A DNA stretch of 64,000 nt from Marinobacterium nitratireducens (GTDB lineage: Bacteria > Pseudomonadota > Gammaproteobacteria > Pseudomonadales > Balneatricaceae): contig NZ_BMLT01000001.1 of the NCBI RefSeq assembly GCF_014645375.1, positions 248,001-312,000 of the forward strand. Reading direction: 5' to 3'. The position numbers were made by a program, and so were the translations under genes. Shown piece after piece: positions 38,626 to 47,867 of this stretch (its first letter is position 1; every line of letters starts with the position of its first letter). The notes under the pieces were generated by a model that saw only the letters and a list, made by a program, of their open reading frames with translations, was not told where the DNA came from and made no database searches.

Positions 38626-39234
38626 ATGGACATCCTCGACGAAATCAAAGCGTTCCTCGGCTGCGAAACCCCCGACAGCTGGATACAGGCGGCACTGGAG
38701 CACCAGGACCTGCTGCTGATCGATCATGCCCACTGCGAAAAGAAGGCGGCGTCCACGGCGATGTCGCTGATGTTCCGCTACGTCGAGCGGCCGGACCTGC
38801 TGAACAAGATGTCGCGCCTGGCGCGCGAGGAGTTGATTCACTTCGAGCAGGTGCTGGCGATCATGGAGAAGCGGGGGATCGTCTACGATCACCTGTCACC
38901 GGCGCGTTATGCGGGTGGTTTGCGGGCCGAGGTGCGGACCTACGAGCCCGGCAAGCTGGTGGATACCCTCATCGTCGGTGCGCTGATCGAGGCGCGGTCC
39001 TGTGAGCGCTTCGCCAAGCTCGCGCCGCACCTGGATTCGGAACTGTCTAAGTTCTACCGTTCGCTGCTCAAGTCCGAAGGGCGTCACTACCAGGATTATC
39101 TGGGGCTGGCGCGGGATGCGGCGGGTGAGCCGATCGAAGAGCGCATCGAGACCTTCCGCCGCATCGAAAACGAGCTGATCCTGTCCGAGGACGATACCTT
39201 CCGTTTCCACAGCGGCGCGCCGGCAGCGGCCTGA
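38626..39234 (+). CDS. miaE: tRNA-(ms2io6A37) hydroxylase
   Basis: A non-heme di-iron monooxygenase that hydroxylates the isopentenyl group of 2-methylthio-N6-isopentenyladenosine in tRNA. 202 residues. The ferritin-like four-helix bundle shows the iron ligands in DHAHCEKKAAS, REELIHFEQV, IEARSCERF and SEGRHYQDY. It needs MiaA and MiaB products, whose genes are elsewhere. A five-unit tandem repeat begins 8 bp after its stop. Confidence 0.95.
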   Translation: MDILDEIKAFLGCETPDSWIQAALEHQDLLLIDHAHCEKKAASTAMSLMFRYVERPDLLNKMSRLAREELIHFEQVLAIMEKRGIVYDHLSPARYAGGLRAEVRTYEPGKLVDTLIVGALIEARSCERFAKLAPHLDSELSKFYRSLLKSEGRHYQDYLGLARDAAGEPIEERIETFRRIENELILSEDDTFRFHSGAPAAA

Positions 39235-39242
39235 GTATCGGC

Positions 39243-39737
39243 GCAGGAGCAGCGCCTCGCCGCGAATGATCCGGTATCGTGCCAAGTTTGTTCGTCGCGG
39301 GGGCGCGACTCCTACGGGTATGGCAAGCCGGGTGGCTGATTCGTGTAGGAGCGGCGCCTCGCCGCGAATGATCCGGCATCGTGCCAAGTTTGTTCGTCGC
39401 GAGGGCGTGACTCCTACGGGTATGGCCAGCCGCGTGCCTGATTTTCGTAGGAGCGGCGCCCCGCCGCGAATGATCCGGTATCGTGCCAAGTTTGTTCGTC
39501 GCGGGGGCGTGACTCCTACGGGTATGGCCAGCCGGGTGGCTGACTCGTGTAGGAGCGGCGCCCCGCCGCGAATGATCCGGCATCGTGCCAAGTTTGTTCG
39601 TCGCGAGGGCGCGACTCCTACGGGTATGGCCAGCCGGGTGGCTGATTCGTGTAGGAGCGGCGCCCCGCCGCGAATGATCCGGCATCGTGCCAAGTTTGTT
39701 CGTCGCGGGGGCGCGACTCCTACGGGCATAGCCAGCG
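39243..39737. repeat. five-unit tandem array of a 102-bp palindromic repeat
   Basis: Units start at 39243, 39345, 39447, 39549 and 39651, the period is exactly 102 bp, and the last unit is incomplete. Each runs GTAGGAGCGGCGCC, CGCCGCGAATGATCCGG, GCCAAGTTTGTTCGTCGC, GACTCCTACGGG and a short spacer. The outer parts of each unit pair with each other (GTAGGAG with CTCCTAC, GCCGCGAA with TTCGTCGC). Because 102 is a multiple of three, several frames stay open through the array; these are not genes. Confidence 0.9.
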
Positions 39738-39759
39738 GGGCGTCGCTGCCACTAAACCG

Positions 39760-40485
39760 CTAATCGATCGGGAAATCGATCAGTTCGAAACCCGCGTCGT
39801 CCAGCCGCAGGTACCAGCCCCGGGCATCCCAGTCACCCAGCACGATGCGGGTGCCGACGCCGGCGCCGATCTGATCCGGATGGATGGCGGGGCGGTGGGT
39901 ATGGCCGTGGATCAGCAGCTCGACCCCCGCCTGCTGCATGGCGGCTTTCACGGCCTGTGGATTGACGTCCATGATATCGGCCGTCTTTTCCATGCCGCGG
40001 GCTTTGCTGGCGTCACGCAGCTGGCGCGCGATCGCCATGCGTTGCTCGAGCGACTGGGCCAGAAACTGCCGTTGCCATTCGGGATCGCGTACCTGGGCGC
40101 GGAATGCCTGATACTCGACATCGTCGGTGCACAGCTGATCGCCGTGCATGAGCAGTACCGGCCCCCTGGGGTGGTCGATGACCTGCTCGCCGGGCAGCAG
40201 TTGCGCGCCGATCCGTTCCATGAAGGCCTGGCCGACGAGAAAGTCGCGGTTGCCATGCTGGAAGTATAGGCGGGTGCCGCTGGCGGCCAGCGCCGGGAGC
40301 GCAGCGTAGACCTCGTCGAGCCCCGGCATGGGCGCATCGTCGCCGATCCAGGCCTCGAAGATGTCCCCGAGCAGATAGAGTTCGTCGGCACCCGGCGCCG
40401 TCTGCTGCAAAAACTGCAGAAACGCCCCGCACAGGTCGGGGCGTTCGGGGCGCAGATGCAGATCTGACGCGAAGAGTCGAAGCAT
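39760..40485 (-). CDS. lpxH: UDP-2,3-diacylglucosamine diphosphatase
   Basis: Calcineurin-like metallophosphoesterase of lipid A synthesis that splits UDP-2,3-diacylglucosamine to lipid X and UMP at the inner membrane. 241 residues. Metal ligands are in SDLHL (Asp8, His10), LLGDIFEAWIGDD, QHGNRDF, LMHGDQL and IHGHTHRP. It starts 9 bp after the ppiB stop and is the second gene of a ppiB-lpxH operon on the minus strand, a common order in this group. Confidence 0.96.
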   Translation of the reverse strand: MLRLFASDLHLRPERPDLCGAFLQFLQQTAPGADELYLLGDIFEAWIGDDAPMPGLDEVYAALPALAASGTRLYFQHGNRDFLVGQAFMERIGAQLLPGEQVIDHPRGPVLLMHGDQLCTDDVEYQAFRAQVRDPEWQRQFLAQSLEQRMAIARQLRDASKARGMEKTADIMDVNPQAVKAAMQQAGVELLIHGHTHRPAIHPDQIGAGVGTRIVLGDWDARGWYLRLDDAGFELIDFPID

Positions 40486-40494
40486 GCCGCGGGC

Positions 40495-40989
40495 TTAGTC
40501 TTCGATCGTGGCGGATTCGATCACGACGTCCTCGACCGGAACGTCCTGGTGGCCGGCGCGGAAGCCGGTCTTGACCGCCTTGATCTTGTTGACCACGTCC
40601 ATGCCCTCGACGACCTTGCCGAATACCGCGTAGCCCCAGCCCTGGGTGGTTTTGGCGCTGTGGTTGAGGAAACTGTTGTCGTTGACGTTGATGAAGAACT
40701 GCGCCGACGCCGAGTGCGGATCCATGGTGCGTGCCATGGCCAGGGTGCCGGTTTCGTTCTTCAGACCGTTGTCGGCTTCGTTTTCGATGCTGGCACGGGT
40801 CTGCTTCTCTTTCATGCCGGGTTCCATACCGCCGCCCTGGATCATGAAGCCGTCGATGACGCGGTGGAAGATGACGCCGTCGTAGAAGCCGTCACGCACG
40901 TACTGTTCGAAGTTGGCGGCGGTTTTCGGCGCCTTCTCGTGGTTGAGCTCGATCTTGATGACGCCGTGATTGGTGTTGAGGATTACCAT
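40495..40989 (-). CDS. ppiB: cyclophilin-type peptidyl-prolyl isomerase B
   Basis: A 164-residue cytoplasmic cyclophilin. The ATG at 40989 with AGGA upstream gives the standard N-terminus [15 protein letters not shown]. The active site is seen in [18 protein letters not shown] and [13 protein letters not shown], with [14 protein letters not shown] near the end. It is divergent from glnS, with about 160 bp between, and co-directional with lpxH. Confidence 0.96.
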   Translation of the reverse strand: MVILNTNHGVIKIELNHEKAPKTAANFEQYVRDGFYDGVIFHRVIDGFMIQGGGMEPGMKEKQTRASIENEADNGLKNETGTLAMARTMDPHSASAQFFINVNDNSFLNHSAKTTQGWGYAVFGKVVEGMDVVNKIKAVKTGFRAGHQDVPVEDVVIESATIED

Positions 40990-41149
40990 GGGTACTGTCC
41001 TGATAGGCTGTGCTTGAACGCCGACATTATAACGAAGTGCTTGCGAATCGCACCCCTGGAAGCGTCTCGCGCCTTCGCTCGACCGTTCGATGCGTATATA
41101 ATATTGCGACTTTTTCGCTGTCAGGACAGACTTGGACGCCCAGCCGACT

Positions 41150-42832
41150 ATGAGCAAACACGAAACCGTCAAGCCGACGAACTTTATTCACCAGATCATC
41201 GAGAAAGACCTTGCGGAACAAAAGGTTGCCGGTGGTCAGGTCATCACCCGCTTTCCGCCGGAGCCGAACGGCTACCTGCATATCGGGCACGCCAAGTCCA
41301 TCTGTCTCAATTTCGGTACCGCCGAGAAGTATCAGGGCGTCTGTCACCTGCGCTTCGACGACACCAACCCGGAGAAGGAAAGCCAGGAGTACATCGACGC
41401 CATCGCCGAGGACGTGCGCTGGCTCGGCTTCAAATGGGCCGGTGATATCCGCTACACCTCCGACTACTTCGAGCAGCTGCACCAGTGGGCGGTATACCTG
41501 ATCGAGCAGGGCAAGGCCTACGTCGACAGTCTCAGCGCCCACGAGATGCGCGAGTTCCGCGGCACCCTGACCGAACCGGGCAGGAACAGCCCGTACCGCG
41601 AGCGCTCGGTCGAAGAGAACCTGGAGCTGTTCGAGCGCATGCGCAACGGCGAGTTCGACGAGGGCGACTGCGTGCTGCGCGCCAGAATCGACATGGCGGC
41701 GCCGAACATGAACCTGCGCGACCCGGTCATCTACCGTATTCGCAAGGCGCACCACCACCAGAGCGGCGACAAGTGGTGCATCTACCCGTCCTACGACTTC
41801 GCCCACGGCCAGTCCGATGCCATCGAGGGTATTACCCACTCGATCTGCACCCTGGAGTTCGAGGACCACCGGCCGTTGTACGACTGGTTCGTCGAAAACC
41901 TGCCGGTGCCGGCGCAGCCGCGTCAGTACGAATTCGCGCGCCTGAACCTGAATTATACCGTTACCAGCAAGCGCAAGCTGAAACTGCTGGTGGAAGAGAA
42001 GCACGTCGCCGGCTGGGACGACCCGCGCATGCCGACCATCTCCGGCTTGCGCCGTCGCGGCTTCACCCCGGCCTCGATCCGCAATTTCTGTGAAATGATC
42101 GGCGTCACGCGCTCCAACGGCATCGTCGACATGGGCATGCTGGAAGCGGCGATCCGGGAAGATCTCGACGCCAACGCGCCGCGCGCCATGTGCGTCACCC
42201 GTCCGCTGAAAGTCACCATCAGCAACTTCGACGCGGGCGCGGAGGAGTGGTTCGAGCTGCCGGCGCACCCGAAGGACGAGTCGATGGGCCTGCGCAAGGT
42301 GCCTTTCACCCGCAACCTGCTGATCGAGCAGGAAGACTTCGCCGAAGAGAAGCCGCGCAAGTGGAAGCGCCTGGCGCCGGGCGATGCGGTGCGTCTGCGC
42401 GGTTCCTACGTCATCACCTGCGACGAGGTAATCAAGGACGAAGCGGGCAGCGTTGTCGAGCTGATCTGCAGCTACGACCCGGCGACCCGCGGCGAGAACC
42501 CCACCGGCTACAAACCCAACGGCGTCATTCACTGGGTGTCCGCCGACAACTCCGTGCCCTGCGAGGTGCGCCTCTATGATCGCCTGTTCACCGAGGCAAA
42601 CCCGGACGGCGACAAAGAGCGCGATTTCCACGCCTTCCTCAACCCCGAGTCGCTGGAAGTGCTGACCGAGAGCCGTGCCGAGATCGGGCTCAAGCATGCC
42701 GTCGCCGAATCCCACTATCAGTTCGAGCGTCTGGGTTACTTCAGCGTCGACAGGGATTCCGACGAATCCCGCCTGGTGTTCAACCGCACCGTCACGCTGC
42801 GCGACTCCTGGGCCAAGATTCAGGGCAAGTAG
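41150..42832 (+). CDS. glnS: glutaminyl-tRNA synthetase
   Basis: Class I synthetase that charges tRNA-Gln, 560 residues. The HIGH motif is in [17 protein letters not shown], and the second signature, TSKRKL, is the GlnRS form of KMSKS. The C-terminal anticodon-binding beta barrels follow. The start is open to doubt: the ATG at 41150 gives the usual N-terminus ([13 protein letters not shown]) but lacks a ribosome site, whereas a TTG at 41132 lies 6 bp after AGGA and would add six residues. Divergent from ppiB. Confidence 0.97.
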   Translation: MSKHETVKPTNFIHQIIEKDLAEQKVAGGQVITRFPPEPNGYLHIGHAKSICLNFGTAEKYQGVCHLRFDDTNPEKESQEYIDAIAEDVRWLGFKWAGDIRYTSDYFEQLHQWAVYLIEQGKAYVDSLSAHEMREFRGTLTEPGRNSPYRERSVEENLELFERMRNGEFDEGDCVLRARIDMAAPNMNLRDPVIYRIRKAHHHQSGDKWCIYPSYDFAHGQSDAIEGITHSICTLEFEDHRPLYDWFVENLPVPAQPRQYEFARLNLNYTVTSKRKLKLLVEEKHVAGWDDPRMPTISGLRRRGFTPASIRNFCEMIGVTRSNGIVDMGMLEAAIREDLDANAPRAMCVTRPLKVTISNFDAGAEEWFELPAHPKDESMGLRKVPFTRNLLIEQEDFAEEKPRKWKRLAPGDAVRLRGSYVITCDEVIKDEAGSVVELICSYDPATRGENPTGYKPNGVIHWVSADNSVPCEVRLYDRLFTEANPDGDKERDFHAFLNPESLEVLTESRAEIGLKHAVAESHYQFERLGYFSVDRDSDESRLVFNRTVTLRDSWAKIQGK

Positions 42833-42838
42833 CAGTAT

Positions 42839-43160
42839 CTGCAGGAGTGCGCTCCTCGACCGAAGGAAGCCTGGCACCGTTGCCGGATGGGTTCGCCCGT
42901 AGGAGTCCGCTCCGCGGGCGAATGAGCGTCGCCATCGTTGCAGGGTTCGTCGCGAGGAAATGCCCGCAAGTTTGGCTGCGCCGTTCCCACGGGTGATTCG
43001 CTACCGGTCATGCGTAGCCGCGCCCCGCGGCGAATAAAACCGGCACGGTGTCATCTGATTCGCCGCGAGGAAGTGCCCGTAGGTTTGGCTGCGCCGCTCC
43101 CACGGGCGATTCGCTACCGGTCATGCGCAGGAGCCGCGCCCCGCGGCGAATTTTCCAGTC
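42839..43160. repeat. palindromic repeat cluster after glnS
   Basis: About 320 bp without a gene. It contains two direct units 113 bp apart (about 42949 and 43062 onward) sharing CGCGAGGAAnTGCCCG, TTTGGCTGCGCCG, CCCACGGG and GATTCGCTACCGGTCATGCG. It starts with smaller hairpins of the GTAGGAGTCCGCTCC kind. GCGGCGAAT and GATTCGCCGC make the units foldable. The sequence is related in style to the 102-bp array after miaE but not identical. Confidence 0.7.
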
Positions 43161-43171
43161 TGAAGGTGTGT

Positions 43172-43972
43172 CTACCGGGTCCAGGCCCGGTCGGACTGCC
43201 AGCGCTCGATGCGCTCTATGACCCAGTCGGGATCGTCGTGCGGCAGGTCGTGGCCGGCGCTTGAGTGATATTCCAGCCGTGCGCCCCAGCGCTCGGCGAT
43301 GGTGGCGCTGCAGGCCGGGCTCACCAGCCGGTCCTGGTCGCAGGCCAGCACCAGGGTCGGGGCCAGCGGATGCTTGCCGCCGGCACGGCAGCGGGCCGAC
43401 GCCAGCAACTGGCGCAGGAAGTTGCCGTGGCTGACCGGGTTCTCGGCGGCGTAGCGACGCCAGGCCGTCAGTGTCGCGTCACGGGTATCGCTTCGGTTGC
43501 AGCTGATATCGAAGATGGTCGCCTCGCGGGCGTCGCTCGATTGCATCAGGGCTCTCAGCAGTCTGATCAGCGCGGGCGGCCTTATTCGCTGCCAGGGCGG
43601 ACTCATGTCGCCGAAGCTGGTATTGATCACCACCAGTCCTGCAACCTCGTGCGGATAGCGCAGTGCCCAGCGCGCCGCCACCATGGCGCCCATCGACAGT
43701 CCCAGCAGGTTCAGCGGTCCAGGCAACGCCAGCGATTCCCGTACGCTTGCCAGTGCCTGCTCCAGGCTGAGAGCGCTGCTTTCGCGACAGTAGGTGCCAT
43801 TGCCCGGGAGGTCCGGGCAGTAAACCGGCACGCCGAGGCGGTCGGCCAGTCGCTGTGGGAAGTCGCCCCAGTGACGGTGCTCGCGAACCAGTCCGCGCAG
43901 CAATACCCAGGGCTTTGCTTCGTCGTCTTGCACTCCCGTTGCGGGCAGGAAGCGGGGAATATCGGCGTTCAT
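43172..43972 (-). CDS. alpha/beta hydrolase
   Basis: A 266-residue alpha/beta hydrolase. The nucleophile is Ser93 in GLSMGA, the catalytic histidine is probably in SSAGHDLPHDDP near the end, and an aspartate lies in LACDQDRLVSP. The oxyanion region is unusual (WVLLRGLVREHRHW in place of HG-type turns). Its ATG directly follows the stop of the upstream M14-type peptidase gene with no gap, so the two are coupled and probably serve one pathway. The substrate is not evident. Confidence 0.85.
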   Translation of the reverse strand: MNADIPRFLPATGVQDDEAKPWVLLRGLVREHRHWGDFPQRLADRLGVPVYCPDLPGNGTYCRESSALSLEQALASVRESLALPGPLNLLGLSMGAMVAARWALRYPHEVAGLVVINTSFGDMSPPWQRIRPPALIRLLRALMQSSDAREATIFDISCNRSDTRDATLTAWRRYAAENPVSHGNFLRQLLASARCRAGGKHPLAPTLVLACDQDRLVSPACSATIAERWGARLEYHSSAGHDLPHDDPDWVIERIERWQSDRAWTR

Positions 43973-45061
43973 TCAGGATCGCTCCGGCCGCGCCCAGCGC
44001 CGCACGGCCTGGCGCTGGTGCCTGGCCCGGCTGTCTTCGTCCGGCAGCCAGCTTTGCCAGGAGCGGGTGGCGCGGATCAGGAAGTCGAACAGCAGGCTGT
44101 GACGGCGCAGAATGCGTTTGTGCCGGTGCGGCACCAGGGGGTTGAACAGGCCCTTGAAACTGGTCAGCTGGCGCAGGTTTTTCTTCACCCAGAGCCAGGA
44201 ACCCATTTCCAGCGTCAGTGGCAGAAAGATCCCGCCCTGGCGTTCGCGCTGCTGCGCATAGAGATAGTCCCACAGATCGCCGTGGGTACGGTACTGGTGA
44301 AACTGCGGCTCGATGACGTACGGATGGTGCGGCTGGGCGCGCTCGAACAGACGGGTCAGCGCGTGTACCTCGGCGGCATGTTCCAGCATCCGCTGGCTTC
44401 CGGCGTAGGGAAACCAGATTCGGTCGCGCATGCCGAAACCGGAGTGGCAGTCCAGCGCCAGGGTGAAGGGGGCATCTGCGATCTGCGCCGTCACCAGGTC
44501 GCAGAGCGCCTGCGATTCGGGCTGCATGGCGCTGTCGCGCGCGCCGCGGTACCAGGGCAGCCAGCTCCCGACGCGGTGGCCGGACAGCGGCCAGGCGCTG
44601 GGTGCTTCGGCGTCGATAGGGGCGTTGCGCATCAGATCGACGCCGTTGCCGTTACTGCGCCAGCCGTGCGCCATGCCGACCGGATTCACCAGCGGGCACA
44701 GCACCAGCCGGATGTGCGCGAGATCCTGCTGTAGGCCCTGATCCCACTCGAGCCGGCTGAGCAGATTGCGCAACTGCGCCAGCAGGAGTTGGGTGCCAAT
44801 TCGCTCGACACCGTGGATTCCGCCGCTGAGCATCAGTACAGGCGCGTCGGATGCCGGGTTGCCCAGGGTCAGAGCATACAGCGGCAGGGCCAGGTCGCCG
44901 TCGCGGATCTCGGCAATCACGGTCGTGTCGAGGCGCGACGCGCCCTTGCGGATCAGGCGCTCGAGCCGATGCAGTTCCGGCAGATGACGGCGGTAATAGG
45001 TTGTCAGCGGCTCGTTGCGGCGGGCGGGGCGGCGGGCGGTGGCGAGCAGGGATTCCATCAT
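43973..45061 (-). CDS. M14 family zinc metallopeptidase/amidohydrolase
   Basis: A 362-residue zinc hydrolase of the M14 carboxypeptidase/succinylglutamate desuccinylase clan. Zinc ligands are His83 and Glu86 (GGIHGVERIG) and His206 (LDCHSGFG), and Glu285 (TLEMGSW) is the likely catalytic base. LVNPVGMAHGWRSNGNGVDLMRN contains the substrate-carboxylate arginine. There is no signal peptide. It is the first gene of a two-gene unit with the hydrolase. The substrate may be an acylated amino acid or peptide. Confidence 0.87.
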   Translation of the reverse strand: MMESLLATARRPARRNEPLTTYYRRHLPELHRLERLIRKGASRLDTTVIAEIRDGDLALPLYALTLGNPASDAPVLMLSGGIHGVERIGTQLLLAQLRNLLSRLEWDQGLQQDLAHIRLVLCPLVNPVGMAHGWRSNGNGVDLMRNAPIDAEAPSAWPLSGHRVGSWLPWYRGARDSAMQPESQALCDLVTAQIADAPFTLALDCHSGFGMRDRIWFPYAGSQRMLEHAAEVHALTRLFERAQPHHPYVIEPQFHQYRTHGDLWDYLYAQQRERQGGIFLPLTLEMGSWLWVKKNLRQLTSFKGLFNPLVPHRHKRILRRHSLLFDFLIRATRSWQSWLPDEDSRARHQRQAVRRWARPERS

Positions 45062-45354
45062 TGCGCGAAAAGGCCGGGCTGGGGTTATGAGAAATCAGTC
45101 TAGCAGCCAGTCGGGCTCAACGCTGATCTACTGCGAAAACGCCGCTTTTGGTGATTTTATGTTCTCTTCTTCGTTAAATAGCACCACTATTCGCCTCAAA
45201 AGAGCTCATAAACTGCCTCAAAACGGTCTTTCCCTCGCTACAATCGGTCAAGACCGGCAGGCTGCTGGCAGCCAGCTGCGGTGTGCGGGCCTGGGGGAAA
45301 GCCTGGGTCGATCTGCTATGCTCGCGGACATCGTGAACGAAGGGCGGGTAAAGG

Positions 45355-46296
45355 ATGAAACGCAAGGCAGGTTTGGGTGTCGCGGCCATGGCAGCGTTGC
45401 TGCTCGGCGGCTGCAGTGCAGTCGCCACCGATTCGACGGGTATCATTCGTGGCGATATCGCCGTCGAACGGCTGGCGCTGTTGCCGGAGGCGGTGCTCGA
45501 GACCTCCGGTCTGGCGCGGATCGACGGCCAGTTGTGGACCATCAACGACAGTGGCAACGAGGCCGCCCTTTACCAGCTCTCGGCCAGCGGCGACGCCCTG
45601 AGCCGGACGCTGTACCTGGCCGGAGCCCGGAATATCGACTGGGAAGCGCTGGCGGCGGATGACGAGCAGCTCTACGTTGCCGACTGTGGCAACAATCGCG
45701 GCCGTCGTACGCAGCTCGATCTGTACCGGGTGGCGCGGACAGAGCTTGGCGCCCGGGACGGCAGTCGCATCGATAGCCGGCGCATGCAGTTTCGTTACGG
45801 TGACCGGACCGAGGTGACGGCATCCGACAGTCACAACTACGACTGCGAGGCATTGACGGTGGTCGACGGCAGCCTCTGGATGTTCAGCAAGAACCGCGGC
45901 GACGGCCGCAGCAGTCTCTACCGGCTCGACCCTTCGCTCTCCGAACAGGCGGTGTTTCCCGAGGCGAGCTACCCGGTGGACGGTCTTGTCACCGGCGCCG
46001 ACTTCGACCCGGTTGGCCGTCAGCTGGCCCTGGTCGGCTACAGCCGGGAGCGGCTGCCGGGCTATAGCTTCCTGTGGCTGGTTCCGGTACCCGGCGAGCT
46101 GCCGGACTGGTCCGCTGCAAGGCGTTACCGTCTGGGCGTCTATGCGCAGTGGGAAGCGGTCAGCTGGGACGGTCCTCGGCGCCTGGTGCTGAGCGCCGAG
46201 CGCAGCGCGCTTTCGGACACCATGCTCGGCGAAATTCGCCTCGATGAAGAGGGCAGGCCGCCGCCGGCGCGTCAGGCCACCAGGGATCTCTGGTGA
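45355..46296 (+). CDS. lipoprotein with predicted beta-propeller fold
   Basis: A 313-residue predicted lipoprotein. The signal peptide ends in the lipobox LLLGGC with Cys20 as the lipidated residue. The mature part has repeated beta-rich segments (LETSGLARIDGQLWTINDSGNE, EALAADDEQLYVADCGNNRG, EALTVVDGSLWMFSKNRGD) typical of SdiA-regulated-like or esterase-like propellers. I do not recognise a specific function. It stands alone; the 290 bp upstream hold no gene. GGGTAAAGG lies before the ATG. Confidence 0.8.
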   Translation: MKRKAGLGVAAMAALLLGGCSAVATDSTGIIRGDIAVERLALLPEAVLETSGLARIDGQLWTINDSGNEAALYQLSASGDALSRTLYLAGARNIDWEALAADDEQLYVADCGNNRGRRTQLDLYRVARTELGARDGSRIDSRRMQFRYGDRTEVTASDSHNYDCEALTVVDGSLWMFSKNRGDGRSSLYRLDPSLSEQAVFPEASYPVDGLVTGADFDPVGRQLALVGYSRERLPGYSFLWLVPVPGELPDWSAARRYRLGVYAQWEAVSWDGPRRLVLSAERSALSDTMLGEIRLDEEGRPPPARQATRDLW

Positions 46297-46409
46297 TAGG
46301 CAAAACGGCCGCGCCAGAGCAGGGCCAATTGCTTTATAATGGCCGCAACTTGTGCCACCGGCCCCGTTCGGTCGGTGGATCGGCAACTTGAAACGCAAAA
46401 GCTGGTTTG

Positions 46410-47795
46410 ATGCTGCAAATCTACAACACTCTGAGCAAGGAAAAGGCGCCTTTCGAGCCGCTCGAGGCGGGCAAAATCAAGATGTACGTCTGCGGTATCA
46501 CCGTGTACGACTACTGTCATATCGGCCATGCCCGGGTGATGGTGGCGTTCGACGTCATCACCCGTTATCTGCGGGCCCGTGGCTGGGACGTCAATTATGT
46601 CCGCAACATCACCGACGTCGACGACAAGATCATCCGCCGCGCAGCGGAAAACGGCGAGGCGCCGGATGAACTGACGGCGCGCATGATCGACGCCATGCAC
46701 GAGGACGAGGATCGTCTTGCCGTGCTGCGTCCGGATCGGGAGCCCCGCGCCACCGCGCACATGGACGACATCATCGCCCTGGTGCAGACGCTGATCGACA
46801 AGGGTTATGCCTATCAGGCATCGAATGGCGACGTCTACTACCGCGTCGAGAAGTTCGAGGGCTACGGCAAGCTCACGCGCCAGAACATCGACGAGCTGCG
46901 TTCCGGGGCCCGTATCGAGGTCGGCGAAGCCAAGGAAAGCCCGCTTGATTTCGTGCTCTGGAAGGCGGCGAAACCGGGCGAGGTCAGCTGGCCGTCACCC
47001 TGGGGCGACGGGCGTCCCGGCTGGCATATCGAGTGCTCCGCGATGTCCAAGTGCTGCCTCGGCGATACCTTCGACATTCACGGCGGTGGTCCGGATCTGC
47101 CGTTCCCGCACCATGAAAACGAAATCGCCCAGTCGGAGGCGGCCAACGGTGTGACCTTCGCCAATACCTGGATGCACGCGGGCCCGGTAAGGGTGAACAG
47201 CGAAAAGATGTCGAAGTCGCTCGGCAATTTCTTCACCATTCGCGATGTACTGGAAAAGTACAACCCGGAGGTGGTGCGCTATTTCCTGGCCAGCGTTCAC
47301 TACCGCAGTTACATCGACTACAGCGAAGACAGTCTTAAGGAAGCGCAGAGTGCGCTCGAGCGTTTCTATCAGGCGCTGGCCTCGGTCGACGCGGCCGACT
47401 CCGAGCCGGAAAACGATTACGAGGCGCGCTTCTTCGCCGCGATGGACGACGACTTCAACACCCCGAAGGCGCTGGCGGTGCTGTTCGAACTGGTCACCGA
47501 ACTCAACAAGGCGAGTCGCGACGGCCTGGCCGTTGCCGGACAGCTGGCCGCTCAGCTCAAGCGTCTGGGCGGCATCATCGGCCTGCTGCAGCAGGCGCCG
47601 GATGCCTACCTCAAAGGTGAGGATCGCGCCGGCGAGCTGACCTCAGAGGCGATCGAGGCGATGATCGAGCAGCGCAATGCCGCGCGGCGCGAGAAAAACT
47701 TCGCCGAATCCGATCGTATTCGCGACGAGCTTGCGGCCCAGGGCGTCATTCTCAAGGACAGCCGTGAGGGTACCAGCTGGTATCGCGAAAGCTGA
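46410..47795 (+). CDS. cysS: cysteinyl-tRNA synthetase
   Basis: Class I synthetase that charges tRNA-Cys, 461 residues. Active-site zinc is bound by Cys28 (MYVCGITVYDYCHIGHAR) with further ligands in HIECSAMS and PHHENEIAQSE. HIGH is at 37-40 and KMSKS in SEKMSKSLGNFF. The ATG at 46410 is preferred to a TTG one codon earlier. It is followed by a clear terminator. Confidence 0.98.
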   Translation: MLQIYNTLSKEKAPFEPLEAGKIKMYVCGITVYDYCHIGHARVMVAFDVITRYLRARGWDVNYVRNITDVDDKIIRRAAENGEAPDELTARMIDAMHEDEDRLAVLRPDREPRATAHMDDIIALVQTLIDKGYAYQASNGDVYYRVEKFEGYGKLTRQNIDELRSGARIEVGEAKESPLDFVLWKAAKPGEVSWPSPWGDGRPGWHIECSAMSKCCLGDTFDIHGGGPDLPFPHHENEIAQSEAANGVTFANTWMHAGPVRVNSEKMSKSLGNFFTIRDVLEKYNPEVVRYFLASVHYRSYIDYSEDSLKEAQSALERFYQALASVDAADSEPENDYEARFFAAMDDDFNTPKALAVLFELVTELNKASRDGLAVAGQLAAQLKRLGGIIGLLQQAPDAYLKGEDRAGELTSEAIEAMIEQRNAARREKNFAESDRIRDELAAQGVILKDSREGTSWYRES

Positions 47796-47802
47796 TCGTC
47801 AA

Positions 47803-47825
47803 GGCGGCCCCCGGGCCGCCTTTTT
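47803..47825 (+). terminator. terminator of cysS
   Basis: GGCGGCCC and GGGCCGCC form an 8-bp stem with a CC loop followed by TTTTT. Confidence 0.9.
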
Positions 47826-47867
47826 CATGCCGCTTTCAGATCCATTTCATCGCGGTTTTCTACACTC

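Noticed and set aside
39243-39737. Possible CRISPR array
   Set aside because: The whole 102-bp unit is repeated, with no variable spacers, and no cas genes are present.
38896-39763. Apparent repeat proteins in the 102-bp array on both strands
   Set aside because: The period is a multiple of three, so frames stay open by chance; the units are palindromic DNA with no ribosome site or family match.
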